Source: Neobacillus cucumis (GTDB lineage Bacteria; Bacillota; Bacilli; Bacillales; Cytobacillaceae). Taken from it: 64,000 bases of DNA. The position numbers and the translations under genes were made by a program. The notes under the pieces were generated by a model. It saw only the letters and a list, made by a program, of their open reading frames with translations. It ran no database searches and was not told the origin of the DNA. Positions 27,052 to 33,995 of this stretch are shown piece after piece; the first letter of the stretch is position 1; each line of letters opens with the position of its first letter. The DNA is taken from assembly GCF_002860255.1 (NCBI RefSeq), contig NZ_PGVE01000028.1, positions 62,001 through 126,000 of the forward strand, in the 5' to 3' direction.

Positions 27052-27180
27052 TTGATTAATCTTGCAACTTTTCTAGTTGTTTTAGTTTTATTAGTTGCTG
27101 CGTTATTAGCAAGTTTACTTGGTGTGGATCAAGCACCTATTGTAGCAGCTATTTGCTCAACAATTGGCTGCAGCATGTAA
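27052..27180 (+). CDS. 42-residue hydrophobic peptide, unknown
   Basis: A frame from TTG 27052, behind the strong ribosome site GAAGGGGGG, to TAA 27180: MINLATFLVVLVLLVAALLA, then SLLGVDQAPIVAAICSTIGCSM. It has one long hydrophobic segment, a single acidic residue and a C-terminus with two cysteines (CSTIGC). Two hairpins follow, the second a strong terminator, so it has its own short transcript. I do not recognise it. It could be a membrane peptide, a small toxin, a bacteriocin-like peptide or a gas-vesicle accessory. No modification or export genes are adjacent. Confidence 0.65.
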   Translation: MINLATFLVVLVLLVAALLASLLGVDQAPIVAAICSTIGCSM

Positions 27181-27234
27181 TGACCCCTAGATAGGTCGAT
27201 CCTATCAAGAATTACCTGATAAAAAGATTTCAGA

Positions 27235-27278
27235 ATCTAGAAGGTTATAAGCAATTTAAATAACCTTCTAGATTTTTA
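27235..27278 (+). terminator. Strong intrinsic terminator after the peptide gene
   Basis: ATCTAGAAGGTTAT and ATAACCTTCTAGAT form a perfect 14-bp stem with a 10-base loop, followed by TTTTTA. A smaller hairpin (GATAGG...CCTATC) precedes it at 27190-27206. It separates the peptide gene from the 185-residue gene. Confidence 0.88.
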
Positions 27279-27300
27279 AAATAGTAAAGGTGGTTAAAAA

Positions 27301-27858
27301 ATGAGTGAAAATCATCAAGAGTCTTTTGAAAAAACTATGGGAAGTTCAATTGATAAGGACTCAATTATGAATCTGGCAAACAACCTTATAAAAGATGAAA
27401 ACACATTTGATATGGGGTCGATAATGCGGATGGCAACGAATCTATTAAAGGATGAAAAGCTTTTAAAGGATTTTGGAAAACTTAAACAGAATGCCTCAAT
27501 GAACTTACCAATAGTTGATGAGAGCAAATTATTACCAGCAAATAAAAAAGTATCGGCACAAGCAGTGGCCCCCGAAAAAGTTTTAGATGTCCAAGAAGAA
27601 CTTTCTAACCATTTTTCAGCCATGAAAGAAGAATACTTTAAACAGTTTGCGGTTATTCAAACAGAACTTTCTAATGATATTTCAGCTATCGAAACTATTC
27701 TTGCTAACCTTTTTTCAGCCATGAAAGAAGAATTCACTAAGCAATTCCTGGAAATCCATGCAGAACTGACCGATTTAAAAGTTCAAAATGAAAAACTAGT
27801 AGAGCAAATTTCATACATCCAAAATAACTTTAAAATAAAGAAGAAGAAAAATAAGTAA
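27301..27858 (+). CDS. Repeat-built coiled-coil protein facing the gas-vesicle cluster, unknown
   Basis: 185 residues, charged, without signal or membrane span. Two kinds of internal repeat are visible. SIMNLANNLIKDE and SIMRMATNLLKDE lie near residues 22-57. LSNHFSAMKEEYFKQFAVIQ and LANLFSAMKEEFTKQFLEIH lie near 101-160; the latter also share a nearly identical DNA stretch of about 22 bases (27615 and 27713). The C-terminus is a predicted coiled coil ending KIKKKKNK. ATG 27301 follows AAAGGTGG. It converges on gvpJ. I do not recognise the family; a gas-vesicle accessory role is only a guess from position. Confidence 0.75.
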   Translation: MSENHQESFEKTMGSSIDKDSIMNLANNLIKDENTFDMGSIMRMATNLLKDEKLLKDFGKLKQNASMNLPIVDESKLLPANKKVSAQAVAPEKVLDVQEELSNHFSAMKEEYFKQFAVIQTELSNDISAIETILANLFSAMKEEFTKQFLEIHAELTDLKVQNEKLVEQISYIQNNFKIKKKKNK

Positions 27859-27888
27859 ACAATCTGTACTAATTTTTATCATTTGTAA

Positions 27889-27915
27889 GCCTTGAGTAAT
27901 CAAGGTTTTTATTTT
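27889..27915 (+). terminator. Intrinsic terminator between convergent genes
   Basis: CCTTGA pairs with TCAAGG around GTAA and is followed by TTTTTATTTT. It ends the 185-residue gene; gvpJ ends on the other strand 53 bases further right. Confidence 0.8.
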
Positions 27916-27967
27916 ACTACTTAAAAATATAGCGCTGAAGCCACTTCCAAAAAAAGCTTCTCCTGTT

Positions 27968-28444
27968 TTACTTTTTTTTCCTTTTGTGCTTCTTTTTTTG
28001 TTTTCCTTTTTCATCGATTTTGGAATTTTTAGCAGTTACGCTCTGTCCTTCATGGTTAAGCATTACTTTTTCTTCAGCAGTCTCGAGCAATACTTTTTCA
28101 TTAGGTTGTTTTTTTTCTTCAGAAACTTCCAGTAATAACTTTTCTTGAGGCAATGCTTTTGCCTCTACAAGTTCTTCTAACCGGTTCATTCTTTCAAGTA
28201 GAATAGCGTTCTCTTTTTCTGCGATTTTGCCTTTTGAAGAATAATAAGGATCATTTTCCCACCAATCCATCCCTATTTCTCTTGCCTTGTCAACTGAGGC
28301 AACCAACAGCCTTATTTTAATCGTTAACAAGTCTACATCCGCCAGCGCTATTTTAATATCACCAGCGATGACAACACCTTTATCTAATATCTTTTCTAAT
28401 ACTTCCAGTAAATTGGATGATTGTGAGTGATGTTGAATGGGCAT
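27968..28444 (-). CDS. gvpJ: Gas vesicle protein GvpJ with a long basic C-terminal extension
   Basis: A minor GvpA-family shell protein. Residues 10-60 hold the GvpA-type core ([34 protein letters not shown]), and REIGMDWWENDPYYSSK matches Bacillus GvpJ. After the usual length of about 100 residues, an extra part of about 58 residues follows, with two similar stretches (EKLLLEVSEEKK and EKVLLETAEEK) and a very basic end (KGKQKKKHKRKKK). It is the last gene of the cluster. GvpJ proteins help start or cap vesicles. The basic tail is unusual among the GvpJ proteins I know. Confidence 0.92.
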   Translation of the reverse strand: MPIQHHSQSSNLLEVLEKILDKGVVIAGDIKIALADVDLLTIKIRLLVASVDKAREIGMDWWENDPYYSSKGKIAEKENAILLERMNRLEELVEAKALPQEKLLLEVSEEKKQPNEKVLLETAEEKVMLNHEGQSVTAKNSKIDEKGKQKKKHKRKKK

Positions 28445-28459
28445 AAACGCTCTCTCCTC

Positions 28460-28723
28460 TCAAAGAAGTTTCCCAAGTGGCCCGAGTTCAATATTTAATT
28501 CTTCATTTTCCAAACCAAAATTGATTTTTAATTCTTCCATCTTTTCTTCAAGTCTCATTAAAGTTAATCCCAGTTCCTCAATTTGTTCATCTGATAAGGA
28601 ATCACTTTCGACTCTTCGCATTGCCTGTCGTTCCATCAGCTGACGGAGCAATTCAATAATGGTTAGGACTAATTTCGCTAACCCTTGCTCCACATTACCT
28701 GGTTCCAGCGGTAATCGCTCCAT
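28460..28723 (-). CDS. gvpK: Gas vesicle protein GvpK
   Basis: An 87-residue protein with the GvpK core VEQGLAKLVLTIIELLRQLM, then ERQAMRRVESDSLSDEQIEE and LGLTLMRLEEKMEEL. ATG 28723 follows GGGGAGG, and the gene overlaps gvpS by 29 bases. The frame remains open upstream to 28777, but those codons lie in gvpS. GvpK is a minor protein needed for vesicle formation; its exact job is not settled. Confidence 0.92.
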   Translation of the reverse strand: MERLPLEPGNVEQGLAKLVLTIIELLRQLMERQAMRRVESDSLSDEQIEELGLTLMRLEEKMEELKINFGLENEELNIELGPLGKLL

Positions 28724-28934
28724 GTTCGATTGCCTCCCCGCTTGTTCTGCTCTCATAATTTCCAAAGGCACTTTCAATCGATGAAATAAGCAGTTTTAAA
28801 TCGATAACAATTAAATCAATATTGGCAATAGAGATCAAAATTTCCCCTCTTACCACAACGCCTGTATCAATGATTCCATCCAAGAGGTCTAATAGGGTCA
28901 TTTCTTTGTTTTCAAGCAGTTGATACTCCTGCAT
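28695..28934 (-). CDS. gvpS: Gas vesicle GvpA-family minor protein GvpS
   Basis: A 79-residue GvpA/J/M-family protein. The core is MTLLDLLDGIIDTGVVVRGE then ILISIANIDLIVIDLKLLIS, where canonical shell proteins have DRILDKG. ATG 28934 overlaps the gvpL stop by one base (TGATG). The frame is open to 28979, inside gvpL. Position between gvpL and gvpK matches gvpS in the B. megaterium cluster, so I use that name. Confidence 0.88.
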   Translation of the reverse strand: MQEYQLLENKEMTLLDLLDGIIDTGVVVRGEILISIANIDLIVIDLKLLISSIESAFGNYESRTSGEAIEHGAITAGTR

Positions 28935-29764
28935 CACAAGGTCTCCTTCACAGTTTTTGAAAAATGATAAGGAGGCCATGGGCCGGTGAGTTGAAACGTG
29001 CAGCCAAATTCTTCGTATATTAGTCTTAGCTCTTGAATCTTATGAAAAAAACGAGGAGCTGCCTCTATTTCAACAAGGAAATCACAGTTTACCATCATGT
29101 CATCTGTACGCTCAGTTACTTCTCTGCTCCAAATTTTTCGATAATTAGCGGCAGTTACATATGGAGTTAATTCATTATTAATCTCTTGCCACCATTTGGC
29201 TTGCTCTAGTTCAACTTGCGAAGCAATCAACTGTTCGAGCTTTTTTTTCATGATAAACTGCTTACCTTTTGGCATGGATGGAATTTTTTCTTTTAACTCT
29301 ACAACTGGAGGATGATGGAATTGGATATGGGATAATGTTTTTTCCTTATTACTGTAAATTTTCACATTCCACTCTTGTTGACCCTTTAAGCTTAGCAATT
29401 TATCGAAAAGGTCCGAATATTGTTCATGAAGGACGACTTCTAAATTATCGATATTTTGAAAAACGGTGCAAAAAGACATTGGGAGAACTGTAAAATGCTT
29501 ATGGATTACTGATATCATCTCATGGTGGTGAAAGGCCTTCTCTTTCAGCCATTCTGGATCCTTCAACTGCAAATCAATTTGTTGTTGCGAAAAGCTATCG
29601 GCGTTTACGGGGGTAATAATGGCAGCTAGTTCTTTATGGATTTTAATCTTAATAAGTTCCCCATCGATCCCCATAATAGAAGGAACCTCTGAATCTTGAA
29701 GTTCCTCTGCTAAAATGACCCCATACAAATATAAATAATCGGGAACAATCCTTGTAGAAGCCAT
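28934..29764 (-). CDS. gvpL: Gas vesicle protein GvpL (GvpF/L family)
   Basis: A 276-residue accessory protein of the GvpF/L family, starting MASTRIVPDYLYLYGVILAE. The family stretch HHEMISVIHKHFTVLPMSFCTVF corresponds to HQQTISKVMQHYTVIPMSFGNVF in the partner GvpF. Both end with a TGPWPPYHF-type or SGPWPAYNF-type motif. GvpF/L proteins bind shell subunits and assist nucleation in other systems. It lies between gvpG and gvpS, overlapping gvpS. Confidence 0.93.
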   Translation of the reverse strand: MASTRIVPDYLYLYGVILAEELQDSEVPSIMGIDGELIKIKIHKELAAIITPVNADSFSQQQIDLQLKDPEWLKEKAFHHHEMISVIHKHFTVLPMSFCTVFQNIDNLEVVLHEQYSDLFDKLLSLKGQQEWNVKIYSNKEKTLSHIQFHHPPVVELKEKIPSMPKGKQFIMKKKLEQLIASQVELEQAKWWQEINNELTPYVTAANYRKIWSREVTERTDDMMVNCDFLVEIEAAPRFFHKIQELRLIYEEFGCTFQLTGPWPPYHFSKTVKETL

Positions 29765-29789
29765 ATTGTCTCCTCCTAAAATACAATCT

Positions 29790-30023
29790 TTAGTCCATAT
29801 TTTGTTCGCTTTCTTTCGCTATCTTATATCTCCTTAGCAGTTCCTTTTCTTGCTCTTCGTATGTTTCCTCGTCAATTTCGCCTAGTTCATACATCATATG
29901 CAATTCTACTAATTGCTGCTGCAGATAAGGTAAATTGTACATTTCTTGGTCAACTTCTTCTTGAATTTTTTCCCCCAGTTTGATTAAGGAACGGATCGGC
30001 AGAGTAAATAATTTATGAATCAT
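29790..30023 (-). CDS. gvpG: Gas vesicle protein GvpG
   Basis: A 77-residue, mainly helical and charged protein with a GvpG-like middle (LPYLQQQLVELHMMYELGEI then DEETYEEQEKELLRRYKIA). It overlaps gvpF by 4 bases and precedes gvpL by 25, the usual F-G-L order. GvpG is an accessory assembly factor whose exact activity is unresolved. Confidence 0.9.
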   Translation of the reverse strand: MIHKLFTLPIRSLIKLGEKIQEEVDQEMYNLPYLQQQLVELHMMYELGEIDEETYEEQEKELLRRYKIAKESEQNMD

Positions 30024-30766
30024 ATTTTCCCTTCTATCCTTAAGCGAATATTGACAAAATTATAGGCAGGCCATGGGCCGGAATATTTAAATTCCACTTG
30101 TTCCTTCCACAATTCATATAAATCATTCACCTTTTGATCAAATACGTCTTCTTTATTTCGATCAATTAAAAATGCTGCATTTAAGACTACTTTTCCTGGA
30201 ATTGTATTATTTTGCTTCCCAGCCTCAGCTAACTCCAATAATGGACGATAGATTTCTTCCTCCACTTTCCTCTCTATTCCTAAAACAAGGTTTTGCGCAC
30301 GTTCCCCTAAATGAATTTGGTCATAAAAAGTGGCCGGATTATCAATGTCCTTATTACCTGCTTTCCATTCACTTAGAATGGGGTCTTCTTTGGTTAATCG
30401 ATCCATCCAGTCTTGTTTCGCAATAATCTTTAATCCAACCTCGATTTTATTTTCTAATTGTAATAATAGCTTTTCAAATTCCTGTTGTAGATGTTTTGCG
30501 ATTAGCAGAGCATCTCTCTCTGAATGAAAGACATTTCCAAAACTCATTGGTATGACGGTGTAATGTTGCATTACTTTTGAAATGGTTTGCTGGTGCGCAA
30601 ATAGGTTTTTTCGGTCTGGTAATACTTCATCGGTTACTTTTGTAACCACCATAGCGGTGTCTTGGTGATGAATTGTATAAATTTCATTTTCTTGTCCGTT
30701 TATAGTCACCTTGCCAAATTTCTGCCGATTCTTTTCCGGAATGACACAAAAAACATACACACTCAT
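30020..30766 (-). CDS. gvpF: Gas vesicle protein GvpF
   Basis: A 248-residue GvpF/L-family protein. MSVYVFCVIPEKNRQKFGKV leads into the two-domain fold, with HYTVIPMSFGNVFHSERDAL, LVLGIERKVEEEIYRPL and the C-terminal FKYSGPWPAYNFVNIRL. It starts at ATG 30766 inside the gvpN stop (ATGA overlap) and overlaps gvpG by 4 bases. GvpF is thought to contact GvpA during shell growth. Confidence 0.93.
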   Translation of the reverse strand: MSVYVFCVIPEKNRQKFGKVTINGQENEIYTIHHQDTAMVVTKVTDEVLPDRKNLFAHQQTISKVMQHYTVIPMSFGNVFHSERDALLIAKHLQQEFEKLLLQLENKIEVGLKIIAKQDWMDRLTKEDPILSEWKAGNKDIDNPATFYDQIHLGERAQNLVLGIERKVEEEIYRPLLELAEAGKQNNTIPGKVVLNAAFLIDRNKEDVFDQKVNDLYELWKEQVEFKYSGPWPAYNFVNIRLRIEGKI

Positions 30767-31668
30767 GGGTGCTTCTCCTTTCTAACCAATTTTTTTAAAA
30801 TGAACTCCTCCACCTCACCCCGGCTCAACTCCGGAAATATTTGATTTACCGGCCGTGTTAACACATCAAGACAAAGCCTTTGGTAATGTTTATCTTCCGA
30901 AATGATGGGGATATTCATTTTTTTGGCAACAGAGGCGATCATGATGGAAGCCCTTAAACTAGGACAGGTTTCTTTTCCATATGACCTTAAAATAGATACA
31001 AGTCTAACAATCTCTTTAGCTTGAAGTTGATTAACACCCGTTTTTTGTCTTATGATTTCAATCTCTGTTTCTTTATCACAATAATCTACATCAATTGTGA
31101 TTAATCGGTCCAAAAGTGCATCTTGTGTATGAAAGGTACCCGCATATTCATCAGGATTACTCGTAAATATGATCGTAAAGTCTGGGTGGCATTTGATGAA
31201 CGATTCTTTCCCCTTCCCGTAAATAGGAAGTACCTTCTCCTCTAATAATGATAAAAATATATTATTCGTTTCTGGGCGGGAACGTGAGAACTCATCATAA
31301 ATTACTACATGTCCTTTTTTAACAGCCTCGATCAGTTGACCTTGAACCCAGTTTTGTTTCACTTCTTGTTCTGTTTTATATACAGAATGGATATAATTAT
31401 CGATTACTTCCTTCTTAGTAAATCCCGAATAATGACCGATCAAATCATGATTAGAGAGTTCATGGTGACCTCGGATGATCGTAACCGGTTTGTTTAATAG
31501 TGAGGCAATATACTGAGCAATACTGGTTTTCCCAACTCCGGAAGGGCCTACAAAATGCACCGGATATCCCGCTTTCAGGTAGCGGAGCGATCGTTTAATA
31601 ATGTCCTCAAAAAATGCCGTTTTCACAAATCCGCCTGTCTCATTTGCTTTCCTTGGCTGATTCAACAT
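30763..31668 (-). CDS. gvpN: Gas vesicle AAA+ ATPase GvpN
   Basis: A MoxR-type AAA+ ATPase of 301 residues: Walker A GPSGVGKTS, Walker B HVVIYDEFSRS, sensor TIIFTSNPDEYAG and an arginine pair at QDALLDRL. It starts at ATG 31668 (MLNQPRKANETGGFV) behind AAAGGAGGAAGG; the frame is open back to 31737 without support. It lies 72 bases after gvpA, as in B. megaterium. It probably powers shell assembly. Confidence 0.94.
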   Translation of the reverse strand: MLNQPRKANETGGFVKTAFFEDIIKRSLRYLKAGYPVHFVGPSGVGKTSIAQYIASLLNKPVTIIRGHHELSNHDLIGHYSGFTKKEVIDNYIHSVYKTEQEVKQNWVQGQLIEAVKKGHVVIYDEFSRSRPETNNIFLSLLEEKVLPIYGKGKESFIKCHPDFTIIFTSNPDEYAGTFHTQDALLDRLITIDVDYCDKETEIEIIRQKTGVNQLQAKEIVRLVSILRSYGKETCPSLRASIMIASVAKKMNIPIISEDKHYQRLCLDVLTRPVNQIFPELSRGEVEEFILKKLVRKEKHP

Positions 31669-31740
31669 CCTTCCTCCTTTACAATTTTCATAAGATGAGC
31701 CAAGGCAGTGCTCTGCCTTGGCTCCTACTAAAGACACTAT

Positions 31741-32013
31741 TTAAAGTGCAGCCTCTAACCCTGTCTCTTCTCCATGATGATGGTGATCATCATGATGGTC
31801 GTGATGATGATGATGTTTCAACAGACCTACGGCTTTTGCGTATTTTAACCATGTCTCAACACTTGCGATAACAATACGAGCATCAATTGTCAGCAATTCA
31901 ATACCAACCAACGAAACACGAGCCCACAAATCAATTACAACACCTTTATCCAGAATACGGTCAATAACTTCAGCTAAGCTTGAGGAGTCCACACTTTTTT
32001 GAATAGCAGCCAT
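31741..32013 (-). CDS. gvpA: Gas vesicle shell protein GvpA/GvpB with a natural His/Asp-rich tail
   Basis: The main shell protein, 90 residues from ATG 32013 behind AAGGAGG. Residues 8-66 follow the GvpA family closely ([40 protein letters not shown]). After residue 66 the family sequence is replaced by an insert of eleven His and three Asp (residues 67-80: five His, Asp, two His, two Asp, four His), then [10 protein letters not shown]. The GvpA C-terminus lies at the outer surface in known vesicles, so the tract may coat the shell with metal-binding groups. It is the only main shell gene in the window. Confidence 0.95.
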   Translation of the reverse strand: MAAIQKSVDSSSLAEVIDRILDKGVVIDLWARVSLVGIELLTIDARIVIASVETWLKYAKAVGLLKHHHHHDHHDDHHHHGEETGLEAAL

Positions 32014-32210
32014 AATTAATATCCCTCCTTCCATTCATTGCAACTAAATAGGACTTTCCTTTTCTCCACTTTTTCTTTTAAGCGAGTAATACCCAGCCCT
32101 AATCAGCTACATAAATTCTTCGAATAAACGAATTACAATATTATATGAAACAAGTAGAAACTTGGATTAGACAAGTTCTTCACTATTGCCAATTGGACAA
32201 CCCAGTTTAT

Positions 32211-32223
32211 GGTGCCTGTCACC
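32211..32223. repeat. Palindromic gene-end repeat, single core at the galU stop codon
   Basis: GGTGCCTGTCACC. The galU stop codon TGA is formed by its bases 32219-32221. Same core as at 18800, 36382 and 42626. Confidence 0.8.
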
Positions 32224-33091
32224 CATTTACTATTTTTTCTAAATGAGTTAGAATTTCTTGTCGAATGTCGGGGCGGTTTAGGGCGTGGTCGAGGGTTGCT
32301 TTGATGTAGCCAATTTTATCTCCGATGTCATAGCGGGTGCCTTGGAAGTTGTAGGCTAGTACAGCATGCTGTTTATTTAATTCGTTGATTGCATCGGTTA
32401 GTTGCAGTTCGCTTCCATGTCCATGTGGAAGCTGCTCAAGGAGGGTAAAAATTTCAGGAACTAATACATAACGACCCATGACTGCGTATCTTGAAGGGGC
32501 CTCATCAATTGTTGGCTTTTCTACCAACGAGTCTATGGTAAGGAGGTTTGTCTCTATTAATGCCGCCCGTGGACTAATGATTCCATATTTATCAACCTCT
32601 TGTTCCGGAACGGTTTGAATCGCTACAACCGAACTATTATAATACTCAAAAATATTCATTAGCTGCTTTAAACATGGAACATCTGAGGTAACTATATCAT
32701 CCCCCAGCATGACCGCAAACGGTTCATCTCCCACAATATTTTTGGCACATAAAATAGCGTCACCTAACCCGTTCGGTTCTTTTTGTCGTACATAATAAAT
32801 TTTTGCAAGATTAGAGATTTTCTGAACCTCTGCCAACATGTCCAGATTATTTTTTTTGAACAGTGTATCCTCAAGCTCATATGATTTATCAAAGTGATCC
32901 TCAATTGACCGTTTTCCCCTGCCGGTTATGATGATGATTTCCTCAATCCCCGACGCTACTGCCTCTTCAACAATATATTGAATAGTAGGTTTGTCAACAA
33001 TCGGCAGCATTTCCTTCGGTAATGCTTTCGTTGCAGGTAAAAAACGAGTCCCGAGACCAGCCGCTGGTATAATGGCCTTTCGGATTTTCAT
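32219..33091 (-). CDS. galU: UTP-glucose-1-phosphate uridylyltransferase
   Basis: It makes UDP-glucose from UTP and glucose-1-phosphate for cell-wall, capsule or glycolipid synthesis. The nucleotidyltransferase signature IIPAAGLGTRFLPATKALPK opens the protein, followed by EMLPIVDKPTIQYIVEEAV and the DDIVTS metal site; 290 residues is normal. Its stop codon lies in a palindromic repeat. It follows the kinase-glycosyltransferase-kinase operon by 121 bases, so it may supply UDP-sugar for that block. B. subtilis calls this enzyme GtaB. Confidence 0.95.
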   Translation of the reverse strand: MKIRKAIIPAAGLGTRFLPATKALPKEMLPIVDKPTIQYIVEEAVASGIEEIIIITGRGKRSIEDHFDKSYELEDTLFKKNNLDMLAEVQKISNLAKIYYVRQKEPNGLGDAILCAKNIVGDEPFAVMLGDDIVTSDVPCLKQLMNIFEYYNSSVVAIQTVPEQEVDKYGIISPRAALIETNLLTIDSLVEKPTIDEAPSRYAVMGRYVLVPEIFTLLEQLPHGHGSELQLTDAINELNKQHAVLAYNFQGTRYDIGDKIGYIKATLDHALNRPDIRQEILTHLEKIVNG

Positions 33092-33212
33092 AATCTGCCT
33101 CCTTCCTTAAAATTTCTTACTCTTGTATATGCAATTAGACAGCCCTAAGTCACACAAGCTGCCTAGTTGTTTTCAATTTATCTTTTATAGAAAATCAATT
33201 CTAGTTTTCTAT

Positions 33213-33995
33213 TTATCTGCTATCACTCTTGTTATGCAATGGACGGTAAACCTTTTTTATGAACCTTTGCATTAACTCAGGGAGAATTTTCCTGCGTCTA
33301 GTCACCAAGGTTGTGACGATGGCCTTCTTTTCCTCCGGTGTAACCATCCATTCATCCGGGATAACAGATACAATTTCTTCTATTAAATAGATCGGCATGG
33401 TTTGAATGAGTTCAAAATACTCATAAAAACTTTGCTCATCACGTATGTTTTGTGCCATGATTTGGTGCGTAGCACTCTTAAACACCTCTACTGGCAGATC
33501 CTCCAAATCGGTACGGAGCCAGCTGAACGTACCAAAAATCTCCGCCTGATCAATCATCCACAAAAAATGACTGTCATCCTCTGCTTCCTTTAATAAGATA
33601 TTTTTTCGTGTCCGATCCTGATTACATAGCCAATAGTCTAGTATAATAATTCCAGCTAATGGTTGATGATTTAAAATAATTGGGTCTTGTTCTACTTGAT
33701 GTCCATTTTTACAATCCTTCACATATAAAGAAGCGAATTGATATTGAGTAAAAGAAGAATTAGCAAGTTCAGGCTCACGCGAAGAAAACTCGGGAGGAAT
33801 TTCAACTATCCGGGCAAAAGGAATAGGCAGTCCTAAATAGCGGGCCAAACAGTATCCAATCCACTCATTTGGAAGAGTTTTTTCCATACCGGGTTGGAAA
33901 AATTTCACGACGTAGTCTTTTCCATCATTAAACGAGATTAAATGAGCATTTGATTTTCCTTCTAGCTTTGTCAAAATACGAACTGGTTCAATCAT
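33213..33995 (-). CDS. HipA-like kinase-fold protein
   Basis: 260 residues of the HipA-like kinase type. NAHLISFNDGKDYVVKFFQP is the nucleotide-binding strand, ILDYWLCNQDRTRKNILL contains the catalytic-loop pattern (Asp, then Asn five residues later) and LWMIDQAEIFG the metal-binding Asp. No HipB-like antitoxin is adjacent, so it is not a classical toxin pair. It overlaps the upstream glycosyltransferase gene by 4 bases, which ties it to a surface-sugar role by context only. Substrate unknown. Confidence 0.75.
   Translation of the reverse strand: MIEPVRILTKLEGKSNAHLISFNDGKDYVVKFFQPGMEKTLPNEWIGYCLARYLGLPIPFARIVEIPPEFSSREPELANSSFTQYQFASLYVKDCKNGHQVEQDPIILNHQPLAGIIILDYWLCNQDRTRKNILLKEAEDDSHFLWMIDQAEIFGTFSWLRTDLEDLPVEVFKSATHQIMAQNIRDEQSFYEYFELIQTMPIYLIEEIVSVIPDEWMVTPEEKKAIVTTLVTRRRKILPELMQRFIKKVYRPLHNKSDSR

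Noticed and set aside
31774-31815. The CAT/GAT tract as a mere simple-sequence repeat or assembly artefact
   Set aside because: The frame is kept through the tract and continues into a normal acidic C-terminus, so it is reported as a coding feature; length variation remains possible.
31614-31871. An 85-codon plus-strand frame rich in Asp and His opposite gvpA
   Set aside because: It is the antisense shadow of the GvpA His tract; the minus-strand frame has clear family homology.
32014-32210. A sigma-B-type promoter before gvpA (a GGGTAT match)
   Set aside because: No matching GTTTAA-type -35 element at the right distance; a TATAAT-like box exists as well, so no promoter class can be assigned.
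33213-33995. HipA-like protein as part of a toxin-antitoxin pair
   Set aside because: There is no small HTH (HipB-like) gene next to it; its neighbours are a glycosyltransferase and galU.
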